From CAZVUW01 sp964629825 (lineage in GTDB: Bacteria > Actinomycetota > Nitriliruptoria > Euzebyales > Egibacteraceae): a stretch of DNA of 21,799 bases. Every line of letters starts with the position of its first letter. Position 1 is the stretch's first letter. A model generated the notes under the pieces. The model saw nothing but the letters and a program-made list of their open reading frames with translations, ran no database searches and was not told the DNA's origin. The DNA is taken from positions 1-21,799 of the forward strand of contig CAZVUW010000054.1 in NCBI GenBank assembly GCA_964629825.1, given 5' to 3'. The translations under genes and the position numbers were made by a program. Positions 13,343-20,917 of the stretch are shown in pieces.

Positions 13343-14743
13343 ATGAGCTCTGGGCGCCGTGTCGTTGCCGGAGTGGACTCCTCCACCCAGTCGACCAAGG
13401 TCGTCCTGTGCGACGCGGACACGGGAGAGGTCCTCGCCCTGTCAAGGGCGCCCCACCCAGACGGCACCGAGATCCATCCGCGGCACTGGGCGGCGGCCCT
13501 CGATGAGGCCGGGGCTGGAGTGCTCGACGGGATCGCGGCGATCGGCGTCGCCGCCCAGCAGCACGGCATGGTGGCCCTGGACGAGAGCGGGGAGGTCGTA
13601 CGCCCAGCACTGCTGTGGAACGACGTTCGCTCGGCAGGGGCGGCTGAGGAGCTCACCGCCGAGCTCGGCGGCCCGGCGGCGTGGGCCGAGGCGGTGGGAC
13701 TGGTGCCGGTCGCGAGCTTCACCGTGACGAAGCTGCGCTGGCTCGCCCAGCACGAGCCGGACCTCGCCGCCCGCGTGCACCGCGTTGTACTGCCGCACGA
13801 CTGGCTGACGACGCGGCTCATGGCCTCCCCCGCCTACGTCACCGACCGAGGGGACGCCTCGGGCACGGGCTACTGGTCCCCTTCGGAGGGGCGCTATCGC
13901 GAGGACCTGCTCACGCTGGCCTTCGGCCGGTCAGTGGAGGTCCCTGAGGTCCTCGGTCCCTCCGACGTCGCGGGAGAGACGCCCGCTGGCGCGCTGATCG
14001 CGCCCGGCACGGGGGACAACATGGGCGCCGCGCTGGGGCTGGGTGCCGAGTCGGGGGACGTGATCGTGTCCGTCGGCACGAGCGGGACCGCCTTCGCGGT
14101 GTCGCCCACGCCGACCTCCGATCCGACCGGCACGGTGGCCGGCTTCGCGGACGCCACGGGCCGGTTCCTGCCGCTGGTGGCGACGCTCAACGCCGCCCGG
14201 GTCCTGACAGCGACCGCGGCGCTGCTGAGGGTCGATCTGGACGAGCTAGACCGCCTCGCACTTGCCGCGGAGCCGGGCGCCGGCGGTCTCGTGCTGTTGC
14301 CCTACCTCGATGGCGAGCGGACCCCCAACCTGCCAGAGGCCAGCGGCACCCTGATCGGCCTGCGCCGCGCCAACATGACGCCGGAGAACCTCGCCAGGGC
14401 TGCCGTGGAGGGACTTCTCTGCAGCCTCGCCGAGGGCGTCGACGCCGTGCGCGCCTGCGGGGTGGAGCTGCGGCGCGCCATCCTCATCGGCGGTGGAGCC
14501 CGCTCGAGTGCGCTGCAGGCGCTGGCCCCGACGGTGCTCGGCCTGCCCGTGTGCATACCGCCGCCCGGCGAGTACGTCGCTCTCGGGGCGGCCCGGCAGG
14601 CCGCCTGGGTGGCCTCCGGTTCCGACGCGCCGCCCGACTGGCCCTTAGATGGCGTGACCGTGCGCGATGACATCGACGAGGACCTGCACGGGGCTCTGCG
14701 CGACGCCCATCGACAGGCACGCAAGGAACGCCATGACCTGTGA
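13343..14743 (+). CDS. xylB: Xylulokinase
   Basis: A 466-residue FGGY-family sugar kinase that phosphorylates D-xylulose to xylulose 5-phosphate in the cytoplasm. The N-terminal phosphate loop is VAGVDSSTQSTK (8-19, Asp12). The substrate-side motif QQHGMVALD (72-80) followed by LLWNDVRS is characteristic of xylulokinases rather than glycerol kinases. The catalytic base is Asp225 in GTGDNMGAALG. VSVGTSGT (243-250) and IGGGARSSALQ (382-392) are the second phosphate and adenosine motifs. I chose the ATG at 13343 because it sits just before the first conserved strand; the GGGAG upstream is about 14 bases away, so the ribosome site is weak. Xylose isomerase follows after 52 bases on the same strand, so the pair is very probably one operon. 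Confidence 0.94.
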   Translation: MSSGRRVVAGVDSSTQSTKVVLCDADTGEVLALSRAPHPDGTEIHPRHWAAALDEAGAGVLDGIAAIGVAAQQHGMVALDESGEVVRPALLWNDVRSAGAAEELTAELGGPAAWAEAVGLVPVASFTVTKLRWLAQHEPDLAARVHRVVLPHDWLTTRLMASPAYVTDRGDASGTGYWSPSEGRYREDLLTLAFGRSVEVPEVLGPSDVAGETPAGALIAPGTGDNMGAALGLGAESGDVIVSVGTSGTAFAVSPTPTSDPTGTVAGFADATGRFLPLVATLNAARVLTATAALLRVDLDELDRLALAAEPGAGGLVLLPYLDGERTPNLPEASGTLIGLRRANMTPENLARAAVEGLLCSLAEGVDAVRACGVELRRAILIGGGARSSALQALAPTVLGLPVCIPPPGEYVALGAARQAAWVASGSDAPPDWPLDGVTVRDDIDEDLHGALRDAHRQARKERHDL

Positions 14744-14782
14744 GGCCCGCCCGCGCGCGGCGAGCGGCCCCACCTACTTCTG

Positions 14783-14789
14783 AAGGAGG
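14783..14789 (+). promoter_or_regulatory. Strong ribosome binding site of xylA
   Basis: AAGGAGG, a full match to the anti-Shine-Dalgarno sequence, six bases before a GTG start. It fixes the start of xylose isomerase and is much stronger than the site of xylB. Confidence 0.85.
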
Positions 14790-14795
14790 TCCACG

Positions 14796-16127
14796 GTGAG
14801 CGAGTTCTTCACCGACGTGCCCGGTCCCATCCCCGTCGCAGGTGCCGGCGAGGGAAGCCTGAGCTATCGGGTCTACGACCCCGACCGGGTGGTCGCCGGC
14901 AAGCGCATGGAGGACCACCTCCGGGTGGCGGTGTGCTACTGGCACAGCTTCAACTGGCCGGGCAGCGACGTGTTCGGAGTCGGCACCTTCGATCGGCCGT
15001 GGCTCGACCCAGGGGCCGACCCGATCGCGGCCGCAGAGGCCAAGCAGGACGCCGCGTTCGAGTTCTTCACCAAGCTGCGCGTGCCCTTCTTCACCTTCCA
15101 CGACGTCGACATGGCCCCTCCCGGCGCCTCCCTGAGGGAGTCGAGGGCGCTGCTGGACCGCATGGTCGACCGGGCCGGGCAGAAGATGGAGGAGACGGGG
15201 GTCAAGCTGCTCTGGGGGACGGCCAACCTCTTCTCGCATCCGCGCTACGCCGCAGGAGCCGCGACCAACCCCGACCCGGAGGTCTTCGCCTACGCGGCCG
15301 GTCAGGTCCGGGACGCGCTAGAGGCGACACACCGCCTCGGAGGCGCCAACTACGTCCTGTGGGGCGGTCGCGAAGGCTACGAGACGCTGCTCAACACGCG
15401 GATGAAGCAGGAGGCCGACCAGCTGGCCCGCTTCCTCGAGCTCGTCGCCGGCCACAAGCGCGACATCGGCTTCAAGGGGACGCTGCTGCTGGAGCCGAAG
15501 CCGCAGGAGCCCACGAAGCATCAGTACGACTACGACTGCGCGACGGTCCACGGCTTCCTCGACCGCTACGGGCTGCTCGACGAGTTCAAGGTCAACATCG
15601 AGGCCAACCACGCGACGCTCGCGGGGCATTCGTTCCACCACGAGGTCGCCTTCGCCGTCGACACCGGCCTGCTCGGCAGCATCGACATCAACCGCGGCGA
15701 TCCCCAGAACGGCTGGGACACCGACCAGTTCCCGAACTCCGTCGAGGAGGTCTCGCTCGTGCTGCACGAGATCCTCCGCGGTGGCGGGCTGGGCACCGGC
15801 GGGTTCAACTTCGACACGAAGCTCCGTCGCCAGAGCATCGACCGCGTCGACCTGTTCCACGGCCACATCGGCGGCATCGACGTGCTGGCGCAGGGACTGC
15901 TGGTCGCGGCCGAGCTGCTCGAGCGGGGCACGCTCGAAGGTGCTCGCGCCGAGCGGTACCAGGGCTGGGAGAGCGACCTCGGGAAGCGGATCCTCGACCC
16001 GGCTACGACGCTGCGCGACCTCGCCGACCTGGCGCGCGACTCCGGGCTGGACCCGGCGCCGGTGTCCGGACGGCAGGAGCTCCTCGAGAACGAGGTCAAC
16101 CGGGTCATCTGGTCGGTCGCGCGCTGA
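14796..16127 (+). CDS. xylA: Xylose isomerase, class II (long form)
   Basis: A 443-residue cytoplasmic TIM-barrel enzyme converting D-xylose to D-xylulose. Active-site and metal residues are all visible: His102 and Asp105 in TFHDVDMAPPG, Glu233 and Lys235 in LEPKPQEP, Glu269 and His272 in NIEANHATLAGH, Asp297, Asp308 and Asp310 in DINRGDPQNGWDTDQFP, and Asp340 in NFDTKLRR. The length, the extended N-terminus (residues 1-45) and the exact motif spacing match class II enzymes such as those of E. coli and Thermoanaerobacterium, not the 390-residue class I enzymes of Streptomyces and Arthrobacter. It is the last gene of the xylBA pair and converges on holA, with a hairpin and a repeat array between them. 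Confidence 0.97.
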   Translation: MSEFFTDVPGPIPVAGAGEGSLSYRVYDPDRVVAGKRMEDHLRVAVCYWHSFNWPGSDVFGVGTFDRPWLDPGADPIAAAEAKQDAAFEFFTKLRVPFFTFHDVDMAPPGASLRESRALLDRMVDRAGQKMEETGVKLLWGTANLFSHPRYAAGAATNPDPEVFAYAAGQVRDALEATHRLGGANYVLWGGREGYETLLNTRMKQEADQLARFLELVAGHKRDIGFKGTLLLEPKPQEPTKHQYDYDCATVHGFLDRYGLLDEFKVNIEANHATLAGHSFHHEVAFAVDTGLLGSIDINRGDPQNGWDTDQFPNSVEEVSLVLHEILRGGGLGTGGFNFDTKLRRQSIDRVDLFHGHIGGIDVLAQGLLVAAELLERGTLEGARAERYQGWESDLGKRILDPATTLRDLADLARDSGLDPAPVSGRQELLENEVNRVIWSVAR

Positions 16128-16139
16128 GGGCCCGGTGAC

Positions 16140-16161
16140 CCGGCGGCTAGGTCGCCGCCGG
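16140..16161. terminator. Bidirectional terminator-like hairpin between xylA and holA
   Basis: CCGGCGGC (16140-16147) and GCCGCCGG (16154-16161) form an 8-bp stem with a 6-base loop, starting 13 bases after the xylA stop. No T-run is seen on either side. It is placed to end both convergent transcripts. Confidence 0.5.
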
Positions 16162-16252
16162 TTCACCCCGACTCCGGTCGGGTGGTTCAGCCTCACGCCC
16201 TCGCGGTGGTTCAGCCCGACGCCGACGGGGTGGTTCAGCCCGCCGGCGTGGC
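16157..16252. repeat. 24-bp tandem repeat array, four units
   Basis: Units begin at 16157, 16181, 16205 and 16229, exactly 24 bases apart. The last three start with GGTGGTTCAGCC; the first is degenerate (GCCGGTTCACCC). The last unit contains the stop codon of holA, and each unit repeats that TCA (TGA on the minus strand) in the same frame. In one plus-strand frame the units read as octapeptides of the form GWFSPTPT. Confidence 0.85.
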
Positions 16253-17173
16253 GATACGCACGACCGCCCGTTCGACGGCCAGGGCTGCCGGCAGCTCGCC
16301 ACCCTTGATCTCACGGTCGGCCTCGGCCAGCGCTCGATACGCCATCGTCAGCTCGCCGGGGCCGAAGCGGCGTCGCAGCTGCGCCAGGCGCCTGGCCTGC
16401 CCCGCGCTCAGGTTCAGCCGGATCGACTTCGGGTCGACCTCACCGGCGATGGCGACGAGGCTGCGCACGCGGTAGGTCAGCGCGCCCAGGACCATCACGG
16501 GGTCGTCGCCCGACTCGAGCGCGCCGCGCAGCAGCTCGAGGGCGCGCTCCGGCTGGCGCTCGCAGACAGCGTCGGCGACCGCGAACGAGCCACGGCTGCC
16601 GTGGCCGACCACGACTCGGTCCACGTGCTCGGCGCTGATCCGCCCCGGCGGTGCGCTCGCGACGACCTGGGCGACCTTCTCCGCGATGGTGCCGACGTCC
16701 AGGCCGGCGTGCGCCAGCACGGCCTTGACCGCCGCGTCGTCGGCCGCGCGGCCGTGACGCTGGAGCTCGGCCACGACGAGCCGCTCCCAGGCGCGGTCCT
16801 CCCAGTCCTTGGGCGGCGCCAGGTCCACCCTGCCGCCCAGCTCCTTGATGCGCTTGGCCAGGGTCATGATCCGCTGAGTGCCCGTGGCGAGCAGGATCAC
16901 GGTGGCCTCGAGGCCGGCGTTCAGCTCGGCGAGCAGCGCACGGCTCAGCTCCGCGGGGAGCGCCTGGGCCTCACGCAGCACGAGCACGCGCCGTGCACCG
17001 AACAGGGAGCCGGTGCGGAGATCCGGCAGCCCCTCATCGCCGAGCTCCGTGGCGCGAGCCTCGACGACCTCGATCTCCCCCTCGCTGGCGAGCTCGGTGA
17101 GCAGGTCGTCGGCGGCACGCCGCAGGAGCAGCTCCTCGGGCCCGGTCAGCAGGTACATGGGGGGTCGCGGCAT
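16235..17173 (-). CDS. holA: DNA polymerase III delta subunit
   Basis: A 312-residue clamp-loader subunit that opens the beta sliding clamp. It begins MPRPPMYLLTGPEELLLRRA, the typical family start. SLFGARRVLVLREAQALP follows, then LAKRIKELGGRVDLAPPKDWE in the AAA-like part. The C-terminal helical domain carries FAVADAVCERQPERALELLRGALESGDDPVMVLGAL. The ATG at 17173 has no clear ribosome site, and the gene overlaps the comEC stop by 28 bases, so translational coupling is likely. A start at 17158 is also possible. The protein normally ends at the family length, but its stop codon lies within the last copy of a 24-bp tandem repeat. The comEC-holA order is usual in actinobacteria. Confidence 0.93.
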   Translation of the reverse strand: MPRPPMYLLTGPEELLLRRAADDLLTELASEGEIEVVEARATELGDEGLPDLRTGSLFGARRVLVLREAQALPAELSRALLAELNAGLEATVILLATGTQRIMTLAKRIKELGGRVDLAPPKDWEDRAWERLVVAELQRHGRAADDAAVKAVLAHAGLDVGTIAEKVAQVVASAPPGRISAEHVDRVVVGHGSRGSFAVADAVCERQPERALELLRGALESGDDPVMVLGALTYRVRSLVAIAGEVDPKSIRLNLSAGQARRLAQLRRRFGPGELTMAYRALAEADREIKGGELPAALAVERAVVRIATPAG

Positions 17174-19692
17174 GGCCGCATGATAGGCGGGAGGTGCGGC
17201 GCGCCCGCCGGGCGGCGGCGCTCCGCGCGCTGTCGCCATGGGCACGGGTCGCGCCGCCCGCAGAGATGACGGCGCCGTGCTGGCCGTCGCCGGCGGCGCA
17301 CGACCCCCTCGGCCGTCACGGCGAGTGTGACCGTGCCGTCGCGGTCGGTGCGGTGCACCCGCATGCCGGCGAGCTCCGACAGCACCGCGCGAGCCGGGTG
17401 GCCGTAGGGGTTGTCCTGCCCGACGCCGATCAGGGCATCGCTGGCACCGACCGCGGCGAGGAAGCCGTCGGCGTTGGTGTCGCCGCCGTGGTGGGGCACC
17501 TTCAGCACATCGGCTCGCAGCTGCTCGGGTCGGGCGAGCAGGCGGCGCTGGGAGTCCTCCTCCGCGTCACCGGTGAGCAAGACGCTGCCGTGCTCGCTCT
17601 CGATGTGCAGGACGACGGAGGACTCGTTCGGGTCTGGGTCCGCTGCTCCCTGCGGTGGGGGCCACAGCACGTGCGCGACGGACCGGCCCAGGGTCAGCGT
17701 GTCGCCGGCGCCGACTCGGCGCACGTGCACTCCCTGCCGGGCGGCCGCGGCTTCCACCTGATGCGCCAGCCCCTCGGGGCGAGAGGGGCCGGTCAGCAGC
17801 GCACCGACCGGGATGCGCTCCAGGACCTCCGCAAGCCCACCGGCGTGATCCTGGTGCGGGTGGGTCAGCACGACCGCGTCGAGCGCCGCCACCCGCCGGG
17901 CTCGCAGGGCTTCCAGCAGCGGAGCGGGCTCCGGCCCGGCGTCCACCAGCAGCCGCGCGGTGCGCCCGTCCTCGGCGGGCGCCTCGACCAGCACCGCGTC
18001 GCCCTGCCCGACGTCGATCATGGTGATGGTCAGCTCCGCGATCCCCGCCGGTGGCCGCAGGCCGACGGCGAACAGGACCATGCCCAGCGTCGCGAACCCT
18101 GCGGCCAGCGGGCGAGCACGCCTGCCAGCGGTCAGCGCCACAACCGCCCCGGCCGCCATCAGGGCAACCGGCGAGGCGAGCAGGCCCACCGACAGGGTCG
18201 GGCCACCGGCGGCCCACTCGGCCACGGCCAGCAGAGCGCTCAGCGGCGGGCCGGCCAGGACAGCGATGGCGCTGCCGGCGGATGACCACAGCAGGCCGAC
18301 CGGCACCGCCAGTATCCCTACGAGCTGCGCCGCGCCGGCCAGCGGGACGGCGAGAACGTTCGCCGGCACGCTGGCCGCGGACAGGCCGGAGTCAAGGCTC
18401 AGCAGAAGCGGGGCCGCACCAGCCTGCGCTCCGATGGTCACAGCCGCGGCCACACGGACCGGCCGCGGACCGGGCAGGCACGGAACCAGCCACGGCGTGA
18501 CGACCAGCACGCCGGCGGTCGCCCCTACCGACAGCCCGAAGCCGAGGTGCCCCGCCAGCAGGGGATCCACCAGCAGCAGCAGCACGACCGCCATGGCCAG
18601 CGAGTGCCGCGCGTCGGCACGGCGTCCCGCCAGGCCGGCGCCGAGCACCAGCGTCGCCATGACCGCCGCCCTCAGGACCGACGGCTCCCAGCGCACCAGC
18701 AGCACGTAGAACGCCATCGCTGCAAGGCCGAGCAGCCGCCGACCACGCGCGCCCAAGCCCGCGGCCGCGGCAAGGCCGAGCACCCCGGCCAGCAGCAGAC
18801 CGACGTGCCTCCCGGAGACCACCACGAGGTGCGTCAGCCCGGCGGCCGCCAGGACGTCCTTGCGCTCCGGGGTCTGGCCGCGCACATCCCCGGTCAGCAG
18901 CCCCGTCAGCAGTGCCGCACGGTCCGCATCCAGAGCGCCGTGGGCGATCTCGCGCGTCCGCGTGCGCAGTGCCGAGGTCATCCGCCACAGCGCACCGGCG
19001 GGCCGTTCCAGGGTGGGCGGCGACACAGGGGTCAGCAGCGCGACCGCATGCAGTCGCCGCAGATGCCCGTCGAAGCCCTCGCCCTCCAGCGGGCGCGCCG
19101 TGACCCGGGCGCGCAGACGGACCCCGAGGTCGGGCAAAGCCGGCAACCCGGCGGCTCCTGGCGGCAGCCCCTCTGAGCGCCGATGCGCCCCCGCGATGCC
19201 CGGCGATGAACCTGCAGCGCCCGGCGGCGACCCCGCGCCGCCCGGCGACGCGCCCGGCGGGCCGGACGTCAGCCGGATGGCCGCCCGCTCGCGCACGGCC
19301 ACGCCCCCCAGCCGCTCCACCCGCAGGATGGCCCAGGCGCCGTGCCGGCTCTCGCGCGGCTCGGTCACGACTGCCCCCACGATCTCGGCGGCTCCGCCCT
19401 CGGCTGCCAGCCGAGCCAGACGCGCATCGGCTGCGAGCTCCACCCGCCCACCGGCGATGCCTGCGCCGAGCAGCCCCAGGCCCGCGGCCGCCACCACCAG
19501 CCGCAGCCCCTCGCGCCGCGGCAGCGCCGCCAACGCCAGCAGCCCCAGCCCCGGCAGCGCCACCACCCAGCCCGGCCGACCACCGGCCCAGCGAGACAGC
19601 AGCGCCAGCACCCCGTCCCCGGGCGCGACCCCCACCGCCAGGCACCCCAGCCACAGCGCCCCCGCGAGCACCCAAGCCGCCGCGGCGCTCAA
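17146..19692 (-). CDS. comEC: ComEC/Rec2 family DNA-uptake channel protein
   Basis: An 848-residue polytopic membrane protein that would form the channel for single-stranded DNA entry. Several hydrophobic segments (1-85) lead into a soluble OB-like region (about 100-225), broken by a Gly/Pro/Ala/Ser linker at 143-185. The competence domain (about 250-545) has LLTGDVRG (264-271) and THLVVVSGRHVG, where the usual Leu of SGLH is Arg. The C-terminal metallo-beta-lactamase domain starts at MIDVGQGDA (558) with ligands HPHQDH at 611-616, then LTGDAEEDS and VPHHGG. The last 45 or so residues are Arg/Cys/Pro-rich and overlap holA. The TTG start at 19692 has GGAGTGAGGG upstream; other starts just inside are possible. 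It follows comEA by 107 bases. Confidence 0.92.
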   Translation of the reverse strand: MSAAAAWVLAGALWLGCLAVGVAPGDGVLALLSRWAGGRPGWVVALPGLGLLALAALPRREGLRLVVAAAGLGLLGAGIAGGRVELAADARLARLAAEGGAAEIVGAVVTEPRESRHGAWAILRVERLGGVAVRERAAIRLTSGPPGASPGGAGSPPGAAGSSPGIAGAHRRSEGLPPGAAGLPALPDLGVRLRARVTARPLEGEGFDGHLRRLHAVALLTPVSPPTLERPAGALWRMTSALRTRTREIAHGALDADRAALLTGLLTGDVRGQTPERKDVLAAAGLTHLVVVSGRHVGLLLAGVLGLAAAAGLGARGRRLLGLAAMAFYVLLVRWEPSVLRAAVMATLVLGAGLAGRRADARHSLAMAVVLLLLVDPLLAGHLGFGLSVGATAGVLVVTPWLVPCLPGPRPVRVAAAVTIGAQAGAAPLLLSLDSGLSAASVPANVLAVPLAGAAQLVGILAVPVGLLWSSAGSAIAVLAGPPLSALLAVAEWAAGGPTLSVGLLASPVALMAAGAVVALTAGRRARPLAAGFATLGMVLFAVGLRPPAGIAELTITMIDVGQGDAVLVEAPAEDGRTARLLVDAGPEPAPLLEALRARRVAALDAVVLTHPHQDHAGGLAEVLERIPVGALLTGPSRPEGLAHQVEAAAARQGVHVRRVGAGDTLTLGRSVAHVLWPPPQGAADPDPNESSVVLHIESEHGSVLLTGDAEEDSQRRLLARPEQLRADVLKVPHHGGDTNADGFLAAVGASDALIGVGQDNPYGHPARAVLSELAGMRVHRTDRDGTVTLAVTAEGVVRRRRRPARRRHLCGRRDPCPWRQRAERRRPAGAPHLPPIMRPCRDPPCTC

Positions 19693-19778
19693 CTACCCTC
19701 ACTCCCAACGCCGACCACGGGGGCTCAACCACCCTCGACACCGACCCGGCCGCGGCCCTCCGGCCTCTCCCCAACCCG

Positions 19779-19799
19779 GCCCGGGTCCTCCCCCCGGGC
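19779..19799 (-). terminator. Hairpin between comEA and comEC
   Basis: GCCCGGG (19779-19785) and CCCGGGC (19793-19799) with a 7-base loop, directly after the comEA stop. It could be a weak terminator or a processing site between the two genes. The next 90 bases toward comEC hold two imperfect copies of a GCTCAAC(C/T)ACCCTC block (near 19688 and 19717). Confidence 0.35.
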
Positions 19800-20585
19800 T
19801 CACACCGTCACCAGCGGAGCCAGGGTCTGGAAGGTCTTCTCACCGATGCCGGGCACCTCGCGCAGCTGCCCCACCTCCGTGAACGGTCCGTTCGCGCTGC
19901 GGTGCTCGACGATGCGCGCCGCCATGACGGGGCCGATCCCGGGCAGCGTCTCGAGCTCCTCGGCGCTGGCGCGGTTCAGGTCGACCTTCCCGTCCGGCCG
20001 CACACCACCGCCCGCGGCGCCGGACGCCGGGCCCTCGGCCGGGACAGGCGGCACCTGCGGCTCACCCGGCGGGGGACGTGGCGGGATGAGCAGCTGCTCC
20101 CCGTCGCCGACCGGGCGCGCCAGGTTCACCGCGTCAAGCCACGCCTCCGGCAGCGCACCGCCCGCGGCCTCTACGGCATCCGCGACCCGCGACCCGGCGG
20201 GCAGCTCCAGCACCCCCGGGTTGCGCACCAGCCCGGCGACGTGCACCACCACCGGCGCCACCGCCGCCGCTCCACCCGTCGCAGGACCCACCCGACCTCC
20301 CGCTCCGACAGGGGGCGCGGATCCCCCCGCGGTCGACGGCGACACGTCTGCGCCGGGCGACGACCCCTGATCACCCGCTGCCGCCGGTGTGCCCGACAGC
20401 AGCGTCGGCTCGACCGGCACGACGGCATCGCTCGGAGCGCGCTGGGCCCACACCAGCGCAACCAGACCGACCAAGGAACCAAGCCCCAGGATCACCAGGG
20501 CCACGACGTCGGCCCGCGCCAGCCCCAGCGAGGCCAGCGCCCCACGCAGCCGCGCCAGCACCGTGGCGCGCTTTAGATCTCCCAT
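19800..20585 (-). CDS. comEA: ComEA-family DNA-binding competence protein
   Basis: A 261-residue membrane-anchored DNA receptor of the competence machinery. One membrane segment lies at about 26-48. A Gly/Pro/Ala/Ser-rich linker (50-110) and a SLBB domain (about 112-168, VVVHVAGLVRNPGV to LARPVGDGEQLLIP) follow. A second Pro-rich linker leads to a double helix-hairpin-helix domain at 199-261 with KVDLNRASAEELETLPGIGP and LREVPGIGEKT, which binds double-stranded DNA without sequence specificity. Domain order and length are those of Gram-positive ComEA. The ATG at 20585 has a poor ribosome site. A promoter is predicted about 150 bases upstream, with a strong hairpin in the leader. It is followed by comEC, its usual partner. 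Confidence 0.93.
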   Translation of the reverse strand: MGDLKRATVLARLRGALASLGLARADVVALVILGLGSLVGLVALVWAQRAPSDAVVPVEPTLLSGTPAAAGDQGSSPGADVSPSTAGGSAPPVGAGGRVGPATGGAAAVAPVVVHVAGLVRNPGVLELPAGSRVADAVEAAGGALPEAWLDAVNLARPVGDGEQLLIPPRPPPGEPQVPPVPAEGPASGAAGGGVRPDGKVDLNRASAEELETLPGIGPVMAARIVEHRSANGPFTEVGQLREVPGIGEKTFQTLAPLVTV

Positions 20586-20647
20586 GTCCAGACGCTACGA
20601 CCGCGCTGTCACAACCAGCCGAATCGGCTCGGGACACCTGTGGAGAA

Positions 20648-20687
20648 ACGTCACACGCCCCGGCGGGGGGCGCCGGGGCGTTGACGT
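20648..20687 (-). terminator. Strong two-tier hairpin with T-rich tail upstream of comEA
   Basis: ACGCCCCGGCG (20655-20665) pairs with CGCCGGGGCGT (20671-20681) around a 5-base loop, and ACGTCA (20648-20653) pairs with TGACGT (20682-20687) with one bulged base. On the minus strand the stem is followed by TTCTCC, as in an intrinsic terminator. It lies downstream of a predicted promoter and upstream of comEA, so it may be a leader attenuator or end a small RNA. Confidence 0.6.
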
Positions 20688-20738
20688 GCGGTGATCTGTG
20701 CGTCGGCCGATCCCCCTCCGGTCCCGACGCGGGGGCGG

Positions 20739-20768
20739 ACAGTACACAACCCGCCGCCAGGGGGTCAA
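20739..20768 (-). promoter_or_regulatory. Predicted promoter between leuS and comEA
   Basis: On the minus strand TTGACC (20768-20763) and TACTGT (20744-20739) are 18 bases apart, a good actinobacterial housekeeping promoter. The start would be near 20732, about 45 bases before the strong hairpin and about 150 before comEA. The rest of the 332-base gap (20769-20917) shows nothing I can name. Confidence 0.5.
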
Positions 20769-20917
20769 CGAGCCTGTGCGTTCGGCGCGCGGGCAGATGC
20801 CGGACGCGACGCCCACTGCCCTCGGACACCCTGAAGCCCGCTGCGAGCGCTTCCGCGGAAACGTTCCGACGGCCGTCGGCGAAGATGGAACCGGCGCCGG
20901 GCTTCTTCAGCAGTCTC

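Noticed and set aside
12640..13821. A 393-residue minus-strand open frame spanning the abfA-xylB gap
   Set aside because: Ser/Arg/Pro-rich shadow of xylB and abfA, crossing the clear divergent promoter region.
16157..16252. The tandem repeat as a CRISPR array
   Set aside because: Units are contiguous with no unique spacers, and no cas genes are present.
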